From: an uncultured bacterium
Lineage (GTDB): Bacteria; Verrucomicrobiota; Lentisphaeria; Victivallales; UBA1829
Direction of reading: 5' to 3'
Assembly (NCBI GenBank): GCA_949297765.1
Contig: CASFTV010000026.1
Span: 21,429 to 85,428 of the forward strand
Length of the DNA stretch: 64,000 nucleotides
The translations under genes and the position numbers were made by a program. The notes beneath the pieces were generated by a model. It searched no databases. It saw only the letters and a list, made by a program, of their open reading frames with translations, and was not told the DNA's origin. Every line of letters begins with the position of its first letter. The first letter of the stretch is position 1. Positions 27,206-35,529 of the stretch are shown in pieces.

Positions 27206-29452
27206 TCACTTCTCCAGAATGAAGTCCGTTTCAATGAGATCGACGGAACTGCCTCCTGCGGCAATGCGGAAGCGTCCCGGTTCGACAACAAATTGAAGAT
27301 CCTCGTTGTAATATCCAAGGGCCTTGTCGGAAAGCTCGAACTCCACCCTGCGCTTCTCCCCGGCGGACAGGAAAATGCGCTCAAAGGCACAGAGTTCCCG
27401 GATCGGACGTTTGATGGAGCTTGCCAGATCGGTCAGATAAAACTGCACAACTTCCTCCCCGTCGTATGCTCCGGTGTTCTCCACTACGACCGAAACGCGG
27501 CGACCGTGAACCGCAAGATCCGAATATCGGAATGTTGTATAGCTCAGGCCGTACCCGAAGGGAAATTCCGGTTCGGCGGAACAGTCCACATAGTCCCTGC
27601 GCTTCCCTGAGGGATTGTAATAAACAGGGAGTTGTCCCGAACAGCGGGGAATGGAGATGGGAAGCCGGCCGGCGGGATTGTATTTCCCGAACAGAATCTC
27701 CGCCACCGCCTGACCGCCGAAAATTCCGGGATACCAGGCCAGCAGCAGCGCGGCGGCCCCGCTGCGCAGTTCCGAAAGAGTCAAAGGGCGTCCCTGAATC
27801 ATCACACAGATCACCGGTTTTCCCGTCGCCTTCAGATGACGGAAAAGTTCCATCTGAACCCCCATCAGATCCAGCGACGCCCGATCCGTTCCTTCTCCGC
27901 TCTCTTTTTCACTTTGTTCCGGCGAAAGAATCTCCGGAGATGCCGCTCCGGTTTCCGTCCGGATCATACAGGATCCGTATTTGGTGCTGCATCCTCCGGG
28001 GACATAAATAACGGCATCCGCTTTCCCGGCCGCTTCCAGCGCTTCTGAAAATCCGCTGCGGTCCAGTGAGCGGATTCCACAGCCTCGGGATGAGAGAACC
28101 TGGATTCCCCGTTCCGCGGCTTCCTTCCGGATCCCCGCGAGAAGAGTGATGACATCGCCGCTTCTTTGAGGCGCCGTGTAATCCCCGAGCTGATTCATGT
28201 CGTGATCGGCGTTCGGCCCGATTACCGCAAGAGTTTTCAGATTGCGGAGCGGAAGAATCCCGTCATTTTTCAGGAGCGCAACCGCCTTGCGGGAGGCTTC
28301 CAGCGCCACTGCCTCATGAGACGCCGAACGGAAGATTTCCACGGGACGTCCTTCCGCATAGGGGTGTTCAAACAGCCCCGTCTCGAACTTGACTCTGAGA
28401 ATATGTCCGGCAGCGGCATTCAAATCATCTTCCGCAAGAATTCCCCGGTCAAGCGCTTTGAGCAATCCGTTTGTCACATATTCCAGGCAGCCTTCGTCCG
28501 CATCGCAGCCCGCCCGGATTGCCCGGGCGGCCGCCTCGGCGGGATCTTCCGCAAGACGGGTATGCTCAAGAAGCGGAATCGCTCCGCGGTCTGCGACCAC
28601 AAAGCCCCGAAAACCGAGTTTTTCACGCAAAAGATCCGTCAGCAGACGGCGGCTCCCGGAACACGGCTGACCGTCAAGATCGTGATACGCGCTCATGATG
28701 GACTTCGCTCCCGCACGAATTGCCTCCCGGAAAGGACGGAGCTGACAGTTGTATAATTCAATCATTCCCAGATGGGCGGATGCCTGATTGTGCCCGCCTT
28801 CGGGACTTCCGTGGGCAACGAAGTGTTTCAGCGTGGAAACAATTCCGCGCGACTGCAAGCCGCGAACCATTTCTGCGCCGAAACGGGCTGTCAGAAACGC
28901 ATCTTCCGAGAAATCTTCTTCCACCCGGGACCAGCGCGGTTCCCGTGCAATATCCAGAATCGGGGAGTAGACCGCGTGGATTCCCGCGGCACGGGCCTCC
29001 TCGCCGATGACTTCGCCGATCCGGCGAATCAGTCTGGAGTCCCAGGTTCCCCCCATCCCAAGTCCGGTTGGAAAAACCGTACTCCCGAGAGCCATAAGAC
29101 CGTGCGGAGCCTCTTCCGCCAGGTAGAGAGGAATCCCCAGCCGGGAATGATTCAGAAAATGTCTCTGGACCAGATTGACCACTTCGGTCATCTGTTCCGG
29201 CGGAATTCCGTTTTCCCAGTTCCGCATTGTCCACCAGTCCGCCCGCAGCAGTCCGTACATGGAGCCGATCGGCCAGCGTTTCACTATTTCGCAATACTCC
29301 TCTGTCAGGACGCAGGTTCTGTTCTTCCATTCATACGAGCGAAAACCGTCCAGCTTGACGATCTGGCCGATTTTTTCCCGAATGGTCATCCGTCCGAGCA
29401 AGTCGCCGGTCCGTTGTTCCGCGCTTAGCGCAGGGTTTTGAAATGTCTCCAT
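27206..29452 (-). CDS. GH3-family beta-glycosidase
   Basis: 748 aa, the normal size for bacterial GH3. It has no signal peptide, so it should be cytoplasmic and cleave imported oligosaccharides from the non-reducing end. Domain order: (beta/alpha)8 barrel with LKHFVAHGSPEGGHN and the nucleophile motif FVVADRGAIPL (Asp ~284), alpha/beta sandwich with AVIGPNADHDMNQLGDYT (~400-550), and a fibronectin type III-like C-terminal domain (GEEVVQFYLTD). In most GH3 enzymes the nucleophile is followed by W or Y (SDW/SDY); here it is ADRG, a divergent version. Beta-glucosidase or beta-xylosidase are equally possible. AAGGAGT precedes the ATG. Confidence 0.9.
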   Translation of the reverse strand: METFQNPALSAEQRTGDLLGRMTIREKIGQIVKLDGFRSYEWKNRTCVLTEEYCEIVKRWPIGSMYGLLRADWWTMRNWENGIPPEQMTEVVNLVQRHFLNHSRLGIPLYLAEEAPHGLMALGSTVFPTGLGMGGTWDSRLIRRIGEVIGEEARAAGIHAVYSPILDIAREPRWSRVEEDFSEDAFLTARFGAEMVRGLQSRGIVSTLKHFVAHGSPEGGHNQASAHLGMIELYNCQLRPFREAIRAGAKSIMSAYHDLDGQPCSGSRRLLTDLLREKLGFRGFVVADRGAIPLLEHTRLAEDPAEAAARAIRAGCDADEGCLEYVTNGLLKALDRGILAEDDLNAAAGHILRVKFETGLFEHPYAEGRPVEIFRSASHEAVALEASRKAVALLKNDGILPLRNLKTLAVIGPNADHDMNQLGDYTAPQRSGDVITLLAGIRKEAAERGIQVLSSRGCGIRSLDRSGFSEALEAAGKADAVIYVPGGCSTKYGSCMIRTETGAASPEILSPEQSEKESGEGTDRASLDLMGVQMELFRHLKATGKPVICVMIQGRPLTLSELRSGAAALLLAWYPGIFGGQAVAEILFGKYNPAGRLPISIPRCSGQLPVYYNPSGKRRDYVDCSAEPEFPFGYGLSYTTFRYSDLAVHGRRVSVVVENTGAYDGEEVVQFYLTDLASSIKRPIRELCAFERIFLSAGEKRRVEFELSDKALGYYNEDLQFVVEPGRFRIAAGGSSVDLIETDFILEK

Positions 29453-29510
29453 TGCTGAGACTCCTTTCTGACAGTTTCCTGGTGTTCTCCGGGGTGTTCT
29501 TCCTGCTCCG

Positions 29511-29538
29511 AATATATCCGGGTTCCTGAGAATCGCAA
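29511..29538 (-). promoter_or_regulatory. Promoter of the GH3 gene
   Basis: On the minus strand TTGCGA (29533-29538), a 16-base spacer and TATATT (29511-29516), 59 bases before the start codon. Confidence 0.55.
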
Positions 29539-29559
29539 GGTGGCACAGCTTCCGTTTTT

Positions 29560-29581
29560 GTGCAAAAAATGTGCAAAAAAA
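29560..29581. repeat. Tandem 11-base repeat upstream of the GH3 promoter
   Basis: GTGCAAAAAAT and GTGCAAAAAAA stand head to tail, one turn of the helix apart, about 22 bases upstream of the -35 element. The spacing suits a direct-repeat activator site, but this is inference. Confidence 0.4.
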
Positions 29582-30084
29582 GAGTTCACCCTGTCGGAGA
29601 GATGGAGGAAGACTCCCGGATCAAGTCTCCTGAGATCGGGATCTCGCTTTTTGCCGGGATCTTCATAGAAGAATTCGCCGAAAAACAATCCTCGCTTCCC
29701 GCGCCGGAAGAGAAACGGTACAATTTTCCCCGGGAAAAATCATTTATGTTATCGAAAAGATCTCATAATTCCGGAAAGGATTCTGCATCGCCGCGTTTGA
29801 CCGGAAAAATGGAATCTCCAGGGAAAAGAAGAAACCGCGTTGAATTCTTCTGTGAAGCCGGGGATGCCGTACTCAGAAGCCGACCGGACCCGCCGGCATC
29901 CTTCCTGATGATTCCTTCGAAAGAACATGTTCACCCGTTTATGATTTTCTCTTCGAATTCTGTCAGCCGGAATTCATGCGGCCGACGGAGAACATCTCTT
30001 CGGGATTCTGATCTGGTCCGGGCAGGTCGGGATTCGTTCGCTGTTTGCAATCTTGTGTCCGGAAGTTTTTCCCTGCCCGGAAAT
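29582..30084. other. Intergenic stretch without a supportable gene
   Basis: Between the GH3 promoter and the stop of the next minus-strand gene. A 300-codon plus-strand frame covers part of it, but it runs into the antisense of the enzyme gene and has no recognisable domain. Confidence 0.45.
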
Positions 30085-33000
30085 TTATTCCCGGACCAGT
30101 TCGTAGGCCATCGGACATTTCTCATGGATTGTGTTATCCGCCGTGAACGCGATCATCCCATCGGTGTCTGTGAACGGGATCTCCCGCAGGCGCTCGCCCG
30201 ACAAATCCAGCGCATAGAGTCTGGGTTTTCCGCTTCCCTTGTTTTTCAGCGTGATGTGCGTTCTGTCTTTCCGGATCAGACGGAACTTTGCAAGAGACCA
30301 TTTGTATTTTTTCAGTTTGGTTCCAAAACGGGAAAAATTCCCTTCTCCGGGTTTGATGTCGGTCAAATGAAGAAACAGAATTCTGCGGCTTTCCTTCAGC
30401 GGAAGAGCATCCAGCGCTGTTGCAAAAATGGTTGTATAGGTCTGATTTCCGCGAATGGATAGCAGATTTCCTTTTACGTCTCCGGCTGGAGGCGTCATGA
30501 GAGCTTCGCTGCGCGGCGTGACAATTCGCATGAATTCGCGTTTCGGAATCACGGTGAGTTCTTCCGTATCGGATTGGAGAATGTCGCTTTGCAGGCCGAA
30601 ACGATGGAGAAAATCGCGGCTTTTTCCCCGGCAGTGCGCGCGCCAGACCTCTTCCACGGAGACCTCCCCGGCGCGGGGCTTTCCAATACGGACCGCTATT
30701 TTGCGCTGGAACATCGCCAGCTGCAGAGGGCGCAGATTTTTATCAATATCTTTGTAGACCAGCATCTCGTATTCTCTGCCTGTGACATCCGGGTCAATGC
30801 TGTAAACGAACGGTTCCGCACGGCTTTCGGAAACATCTCCTCTCAGGTAGAGAAACGCCGCCATCCGGACGGACATCATCGTCAGGGGATCGGTAAACAG
30901 GGCGAACGGACTGGAATCCGCCGTCGGATTCCTTCCTTTCCCGATAAAAGGATTTTTCCCGCCGGAAAAACGATAACTGAGAGCCAGCGGAGCAAAATCA
31001 TAAACGGCGTCCGCCCCCTGAAACGCGGCAAGAGCTCCGAAATACGCCCCTCCAATGCCGCGGAAACTGTTCGGATAGCAGAAATGCCATTCTGTGACAG
31101 CAAACGGCTTCCCGAGAATCCGGTTCCGGAAGGTCCGTTCGAAGCCGCCTCCGCCAATGGCATTGTTGTCTTCAAAGACCATGACGCCATCCGTTTCCTG
31201 GGGATGATCCCAGTAGCCGTGGAGGTCGGTATAATCGTTGTCATTCCGCGGAATGTTCTGCACATAATGCACGCCGCTGCTGATGTCTGCAACCGGACGG
31301 TCGCAGCCGAGTTCCGTGCGGAGGAAGTTGCGCAGATCCGCGATCAGTTCCCGGTGCACGGCAAGACGGCATTTGATCCAGTTGAGCCGGATGTCTTTCG
31401 GATCCAGATGATGCTTCCGGCAGAAGTCGTCATAAAAATCCTGAAACGCCTTCTGCAATTTCGGAGAGGTATTCGGAAAGGTGATCCAATGTTCAAACAG
31501 AGGGTCTTCATTGATCAGGCCGATATGGGTTAGAGCAGGATCGTCTTTCAAGGCCAGTCCGGTGTAGGGATTCCGGGTGGTCAGGAGCTGCCGGGCGAAT
31601 TCCTTGATGTTGTCGCGGATGGTGCGGTCAAAAAAATTCAGAATTTTCACTTCTCCCGGTTTCCGGAGATCCTTTGATTTCGGGAACCCGCTCAGGCGTC
31701 TCGTATAAAGATCAAGCGTGATGTAGAAACCTTTCTGCTTGCAGAGCGCGATGGTGCGGAACAGGGCATCCAGTTTCCGGGGATCCAGTTCCAGAGGATC
31801 CGTGTTCCTGACAAGCAGTTCATCGAAATGATGGAACCGGACCGCGTTGTATCCGTATGCCGCCAGCAGATCCAGCATCGGTTCGCGGTCGTCATCCCGG
31901 AGGAAGCAGCCGTCGGAGGTGAGATTGGCTCCGTTCAGACGGACCGGTTCCTCCGGACGATCCCGGAAGACAAACCGGCCGTTCCGGATTACGATGGGAC
32001 CGTATTTTCCCGCCGGAATATGCCGTCCGATCCCGGAGAGATCAAGGGCGGATCCGCGGACGATGGTGTTTTCATGTAAAGGAAAGCGCATCCACTCTTT
32101 TCCGGGAACCGGCCGGAAGGGGGTGTCGGTCAGTCCGGTCCGGCGAAATGGAATCCATGAATCCCGGACTCCGGTGATTCCCGCAATCAGCCAGACGCTT
32201 TTTCCCTCTCCTTTTTTCAGAAGAATCTCCTTGACCGGTTTTCCGGAAAGGGGAAAGCGGCTCAGATACAGCGCCGCCTTTCGCCCGTTGCTGCTGTAGC
32301 TCCAGACACAGGACGCATTCGCCAATTTCCCGGATTCAATCTTCACCCAGTCGGTCAGATCCTTCTGACTGACAACGTCATATTTTGAACGGGAGCCGTC
32401 CGAATAGACCACCTCCAGTTCTCCGGTACGGCTCCCCGTTTTGCACCAGGCCCCCGCATGAAGAAAATAGAGATGTTTCCACTCTGCCCCGTCAACAGGA
32501 AGAGAGATCTCCGGAGAAAACCCCTTCCGATCCGCCAGTGCGAGAATCTGATTGCCGTTACTCGGAAAGGTGAACGGAATATTCGCGAATCTCCGGGAAC
32601 GCGGGGAAAACATGGAAAGATCCTGATCTGGTCCCTGATCGGTCCATCCGCCTTTCCCATCGCCCGGAAACGCGTCCGCGAATGTCCGGTTTGCGCTTCG
32701 CTCCAGAGGAAGCGGATCCGTTTTCCACGGACGATATCGGAGCTGGAGAGAGAGGGCCTGCGTTTTATCCGGAAATAAAATCGTCAGGTTTGCCGCTCCC
32801 GACCAGTACTTGCTGACGATGACCGATGCCTCGAAACCGGAGAGAATCAGCATTCCCTGATTCAGCGGAATTTCGATTTTGCTGCACCGTTCCCTGCGTC
32901 CATCGTAATGCCAGAACTTTGTCACGTTCTCAGGTTCATAACGAATCTCTTTGACAAACGCTTTTCCCGCGGGAGAAATTCCCGTCAGACGGACACATTC

Positions 33001-33396
33001 CCCCAGACTCGCTTTGGACAAGGTCAGCGTTACTCCGCTTCTCGGATATGGCTTTCCTGCTTTGACTGCGGCATCCAGACGGAGTTCCCGGTCGGAAGCG
33101 GAAGTGATCTTCATCTCATAATGAAAAGATTCTCCTTCCCGGCTGACGCATTCTGTCCGGAAATGGTGGTTCCCCAGGAGGACGGAATCTCTGCTTTTCC
33201 AGTCTTTCCTGGAAGAAAAGTTGTTGATATCGAATCGGATGAGGTTGTCGAGCGCTTCGTTTCCGCGTCCGCCGGCATCCCATCGGCTGAAGATTTCCAG
33301 GGTTCCGGATTTTTCCCGGGTTCGGCTCCAGTCATTCAGGGGGGCCGCGAAAAGCGTTCCGGCTCCGCTCAGGAAAAGAAGCAGACGAAGAAACAT
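30085..33396 (-). CDS. Large secreted clan GH-A glycoside hydrolase (GH5-like barrel)
   Basis: About 1103 aa. I chose the ATG at 33394-33396, which has AAAGGAG seven bases upstream and gives a signal peptide (MFLRLLLFLSGAGTLFA); an ATG five codons earlier overlaps the previous stop. Residues ~240-405 hold the GGWTDQG module shared with other enzymes here. The barrel lies at ~470-850, with FHHFDELLV, GLINEDPLF (acid/base Glu, ~626) and FAVTEWHFCYP (nucleophile Glu, ~770). A beta-rich C-terminal domain follows. The NE...TEW pattern is clan GH-A, nearest GH5 or GH39, but I cannot name the family. It is encoded right after a pilin-like gene and controlled by the divergent AraC gene at 34317. Confidence 0.78.
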   Translation of the reverse strand: MFLRLLLFLSGAGTLFAAPLNDWSRTREKSGTLEIFSRWDAGGRGNEALDNLIRFDINNFSSRKDWKSRDSVLLGNHHFRTECVSREGESFHYEMKITSASDRELRLDAAVKAGKPYPRSGVTLTLSKASLGECVRLTGISPAGKAFVKEIRYEPENVTKFWHYDGRRERCSKIEIPLNQGMLILSGFEASVIVSKYWSGAANLTILFPDKTQALSLQLRYRPWKTDPLPLERSANRTFADAFPGDGKGGWTDQGPDQDLSMFSPRSRRFANIPFTFPSNGNQILALADRKGFSPEISLPVDGAEWKHLYFLHAGAWCKTGSRTGELEVVYSDGSRSKYDVVSQKDLTDWVKIESGKLANASCVWSYSSNGRKAALYLSRFPLSGKPVKEILLKKGEGKSVWLIAGITGVRDSWIPFRRTGLTDTPFRPVPGKEWMRFPLHENTIVRGSALDLSGIGRHIPAGKYGPIVIRNGRFVFRDRPEEPVRLNGANLTSDGCFLRDDDREPMLDLLAAYGYNAVRFHHFDELLVRNTDPLELDPRKLDALFRTIALCKQKGFYITLDLYTRRLSGFPKSKDLRKPGEVKILNFFDRTIRDNIKEFARQLLTTRNPYTGLALKDDPALTHIGLINEDPLFEHWITFPNTSPKLQKAFQDFYDDFCRKHHLDPKDIRLNWIKCRLAVHRELIADLRNFLRTELGCDRPVADISSGVHYVQNIPRNDNDYTDLHGYWDHPQETDGVMVFEDNNAIGGGGFERTFRNRILGKPFAVTEWHFCYPNSFRGIGGAYFGALAAFQGADAVYDFAPLALSYRFSGGKNPFIGKGRNPTADSSPFALFTDPLTMMSVRMAAFLYLRGDVSESRAEPFVYSIDPDVTGREYEMLVYKDIDKNLRPLQLAMFQRKIAVRIGKPRAGEVSVEEVWRAHCRGKSRDFLHRFGLQSDILQSDTEELTVIPKREFMRIVTPRSEALMTPPAGDVKGNLLSIRGNQTYTTIFATALDALPLKESRRILFLHLTDIKPGEGNFSRFGTKLKKYKWSLAKFRLIRKDRTHITLKNKGSGKPRLYALDLSGERLREIPFTDTDGMIAFTADNTIHEKCPMAYELVRE

Positions 33397-33407
33397 AAGA
33401 TCTCCTT

Positions 33408-34169
33408 TCATTGAAATTTATCGGTCAGAGACTGGGCTCCGTCCAGGAAAATGCCGTAAGTCCAGTTGGCGCGAGTCCGCAGGGAGGCCCCCGAAAGAGA
33501 GGATGCGGACCCGTCACACATTCCCGCATTGGCTCGGCTGTTATGGCGCAGAATCGGGAACTGATTGTTGCTGTCCGAGAGGATGTGAACCTGCGCTCTC
33601 CATGTGGGTTTTTCGCTGTCGGCAAGCATTATGGTGTCGGAAAGCGAACGATTCCGCGGAATGGCTGCGGTCCTGGTGTTTTTGGAGATCTGGTCAAGAC
33701 GGACCATCGTGCTGCAGCGGCCCGACCAGGTTTCCCCGCTTTGATACGGCCCGAGAAACGAATTCATTCCAAGCGTCTGATTCCTTGTCAGAACGACGGA
33801 CGGATCGGCAAACTCTTTCTGTTTCGGACACCGGAATTTCAGCAGAACCTGCGCTTCTTTTGCATAAACATATTCTCCCAGATATCCCGACCGGTACAGA
33901 AAAAATGCCCATGACCCGCTGTAGATCATCCAGTTATTGGAAGGAGCGGCCGGTATGATCCAGCCGTCCTGCTCGTTGACATACATGAACTGCCAGGTGA
34001 GCGACTGCTTGATGTTGTTCATACAGCTTGCCGTATATGCATTCTGCATCCCCTTGTTCAATGCAGGAAGCAGAACCGCTGCAAGAATGGCAATAATTGC
34101 AATTACGATAAGAAGTTCCAAAAGAGTGAAATTTTTGGAAAAGCCCGCTTTGACTGAGTTTGCCGTCAT
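33408..34169 (-). CDS. Pilin-like (prepilin N-terminus) surface protein
   Basis: 253 aa. A 12-residue leader precedes [18 protein letters not shown], with F at +1 and E at +5 after the prepilin cleavage site, then [13 protein letters not shown]. The C-terminal signature is [14 protein letters not shown], a weakened form of the DGH motif. It is the first gene of the operon, 12 bases before the GH-A enzyme start, and is divergent from an AraC regulator with overlapping promoters. Expected in the inner membrane and outward facing after prepilin peptidase processing. Confidence 0.87.
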   Translation of the reverse strand: MTANSVKAGFSKNFTLLELLIVIAIIAILAAVLLPALNKGMQNAYTASCMNNIKQSLTWQFMYVNEQDGWIIPAAPSNNWMIYSGSWAFFLYRSGYLGEYVYAKEAQVLLKFRCPKQKEFADPSVVLTRNQTLGMNSFLGPYQSGETWSGRCSTMVRLDQISKNTRTAAIPRNRSLSDTIMLADSEKPTWRAQVHILSDSNNQFPILRHNSRANAGMCDGSASSLSGASLRTRANWTYGIFLDGAQSLTDKFQ

Positions 34170-34225
34170 GCTTCATCTCCTTCCGGTTCCGTGTTTTGTT
34201 TCAGTCGTTTCCGCATCTGGAATAC

Positions 34226-34274
34226 ATTATAGCATAAACCTTGATTTGACACAAGATGATATTGATGCTAAAGT
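34226..34274. promoter_or_regulatory. Back-to-back promoters with overlapping -35 elements
   Basis: Plus strand, for the AraC gene: TTGACA (34246-34251), 17-base spacer, TAAAGT (34269-34274). Minus strand, for the pilin operon: TTGTGT (34249-34254), 17-base spacer, TATAAT (34226-34231). The two -35 boxes overlap by three bases, so RNA polymerase can occupy only one at a time. Confidence 0.65.
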
Positions 34275-34316
34275 ATACGGGTTTCAGCCAAAAATGATAT
34301 AAATCTGGAGATCGGA

Positions 34317-35213
34317 ATGGAGTTGCGGCAACAGATTCCCATTGCGCGGGCAAAAGAGGAATACAAGGCGGACCATCTGGATACCAGTCACGGGAAATTT
34401 TCGCGAAAGTACTGTTTTCTGTCGTTCAACCTGCTCAAATATCCGGTGTATGCCAACGGAATAGAGGATTCCGTCCGCAATATTCCGACCTGGTACCATC
34501 AAATGAAGAGTCCGCATACTCTGGTCATTTTCATCTTTGAGGGAAGCATACGGTATTTGGCAAACGGAGAGGTTTTTTCGCTCCATCAGAACCAGGCCCT
34601 CGTCATACCGGGAGGAATGGAATATCGCTTTGAGACTCGGCAGATCCCTCACTATAAAAAGACGACTCTTTTTCTTCTCGGGGTCAATCTGCCGGCTATT
34701 CTGGAAACCTTCGGGCTTCACCAGCCGGGAGTTCTTGGGATCAGACATCCGGAACTGTTCCGGGAAAAACTGGACTCTCTTGCGGAACTTTTGACCCGGA
34801 AAGATCCGGCCGCCATGCCGTTGAATATTGGACTTACGATGGAACTGCTCGCCGGACTGGCGGAATATCGATCTGTTCCGACCAAGGTCCCGCTGGCTCT
34901 TCAGATTGCAAAATCCCGGCTGTCAGGAAATTTCCAGGAACCGGTCAATATTGCGGCTTTGGCGGAGGAACTGCAAATGCCGCTCCGCAGTTTCAACCGC
35001 ATGTTTCATGAGATTTTCCGGATTTCTCCGCGGAAATTCCGGAAACAGTGCCGGATTGATGTCGCGAAAGAGTATCTGGTTCGGAGCACGTTGTCCATCA
35101 AGGAAATTGCGAATGAACTCGGGTACTGCAACGCGTTTTACTTTTCCAACGAATTCCGTTCCTCTGTCGGCTGCTCCCCAAGCTGTTTCCGGGAGAAGAA
35201 TGCGGCTTCCTGA
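34317..35213 (+). CDS. AraC-family transcription regulator
   Basis: 298 aa. An N-terminal cupin domain (VFIFEGSIRYLANGEVFSL split around residues 70-105: HTLVIFIFEGSIRYL, ALVIPGGMEYRFE) senses the ligand. The C-terminal ~100 residues carry IAALAEELQMPLRSFNRMF and IKEIANELGYCNAFYFSNEF helix-turn-helix motifs and end GCSPSCFREK. It is divergent from the pilin-GH-A operon and shares its promoter region, so it most likely controls that operon. The start follows GGAG-like TCGGA rather weakly. Confidence 0.9.
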   Translation: MELRQQIPIARAKEEYKADHLDTSHGKFSRKYCFLSFNLLKYPVYANGIEDSVRNIPTWYHQMKSPHTLVIFIFEGSIRYLANGEVFSLHQNQALVIPGGMEYRFETRQIPHYKKTTLFLLGVNLPAILETFGLHQPGVLGIRHPELFREKLDSLAELLTRKDPAAMPLNIGLTMELLAGLAEYRSVPTKVPLALQIAKSRLSGNFQEPVNIAALAEELQMPLRSFNRMFHEIFRISPRKFRKQCRIDVAKEYLVRSTLSIKEIANELGYCNAFYFSNEFRSSVGCSPSCFREKNAAS

Positions 35214-35473
35214 CGGAAATTCCGCCGATTTGCCCGGAGAGAGGGGAAGGGCGGTTGCCTGACGATCGGTTTGAGAACAACTTCGATGCTGTTCCCGCCA
35301 TCTCAGATTTTTAAGATTTTCATGACCGCGGAAACGGATTATTCCATGCAGAGAAACGTCATATTTCCGTAACGTGGAAAATCCGGAACAGGATACGGCA
35401 GCGGCAAATTGATTCCGCGGAGGAATGCGGCCCTGATCTGGATTTTTCCGGAGAGTGATCTTCGCCGTTTTGA

Positions 35474-35529
35474 ACATCGCAGGTAAAAAACGGGACAGGA
35501 AAGAACCCTGTCCCGGGAATTTGCGATGT
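35474..35529 (-). terminator. Strong intrinsic terminator after the 1558-aa GH2-like gene
   Basis: A perfect 9-base GC-rich stem CGGGACAGG (35491-35499) with CCTGTCCCG (35507-35515) and a 7-base loop. Read on the minus strand it is followed by a run of six T (35485-35490). An outer pair ACATCGCA/TGCGATGT (35474-35481 and 35522-35529) also matches. It directly follows the stop codon at 35530. The rest of the gap from 35214 holds nothing else I can support. Confidence 0.8.

Noticed and set aside
29560..30462. 300-codon plus-strand open frame in a gene gap
   Set aside because: No start signal or domain, and its 3' third is antisense to the enzyme gene ending at 30085.
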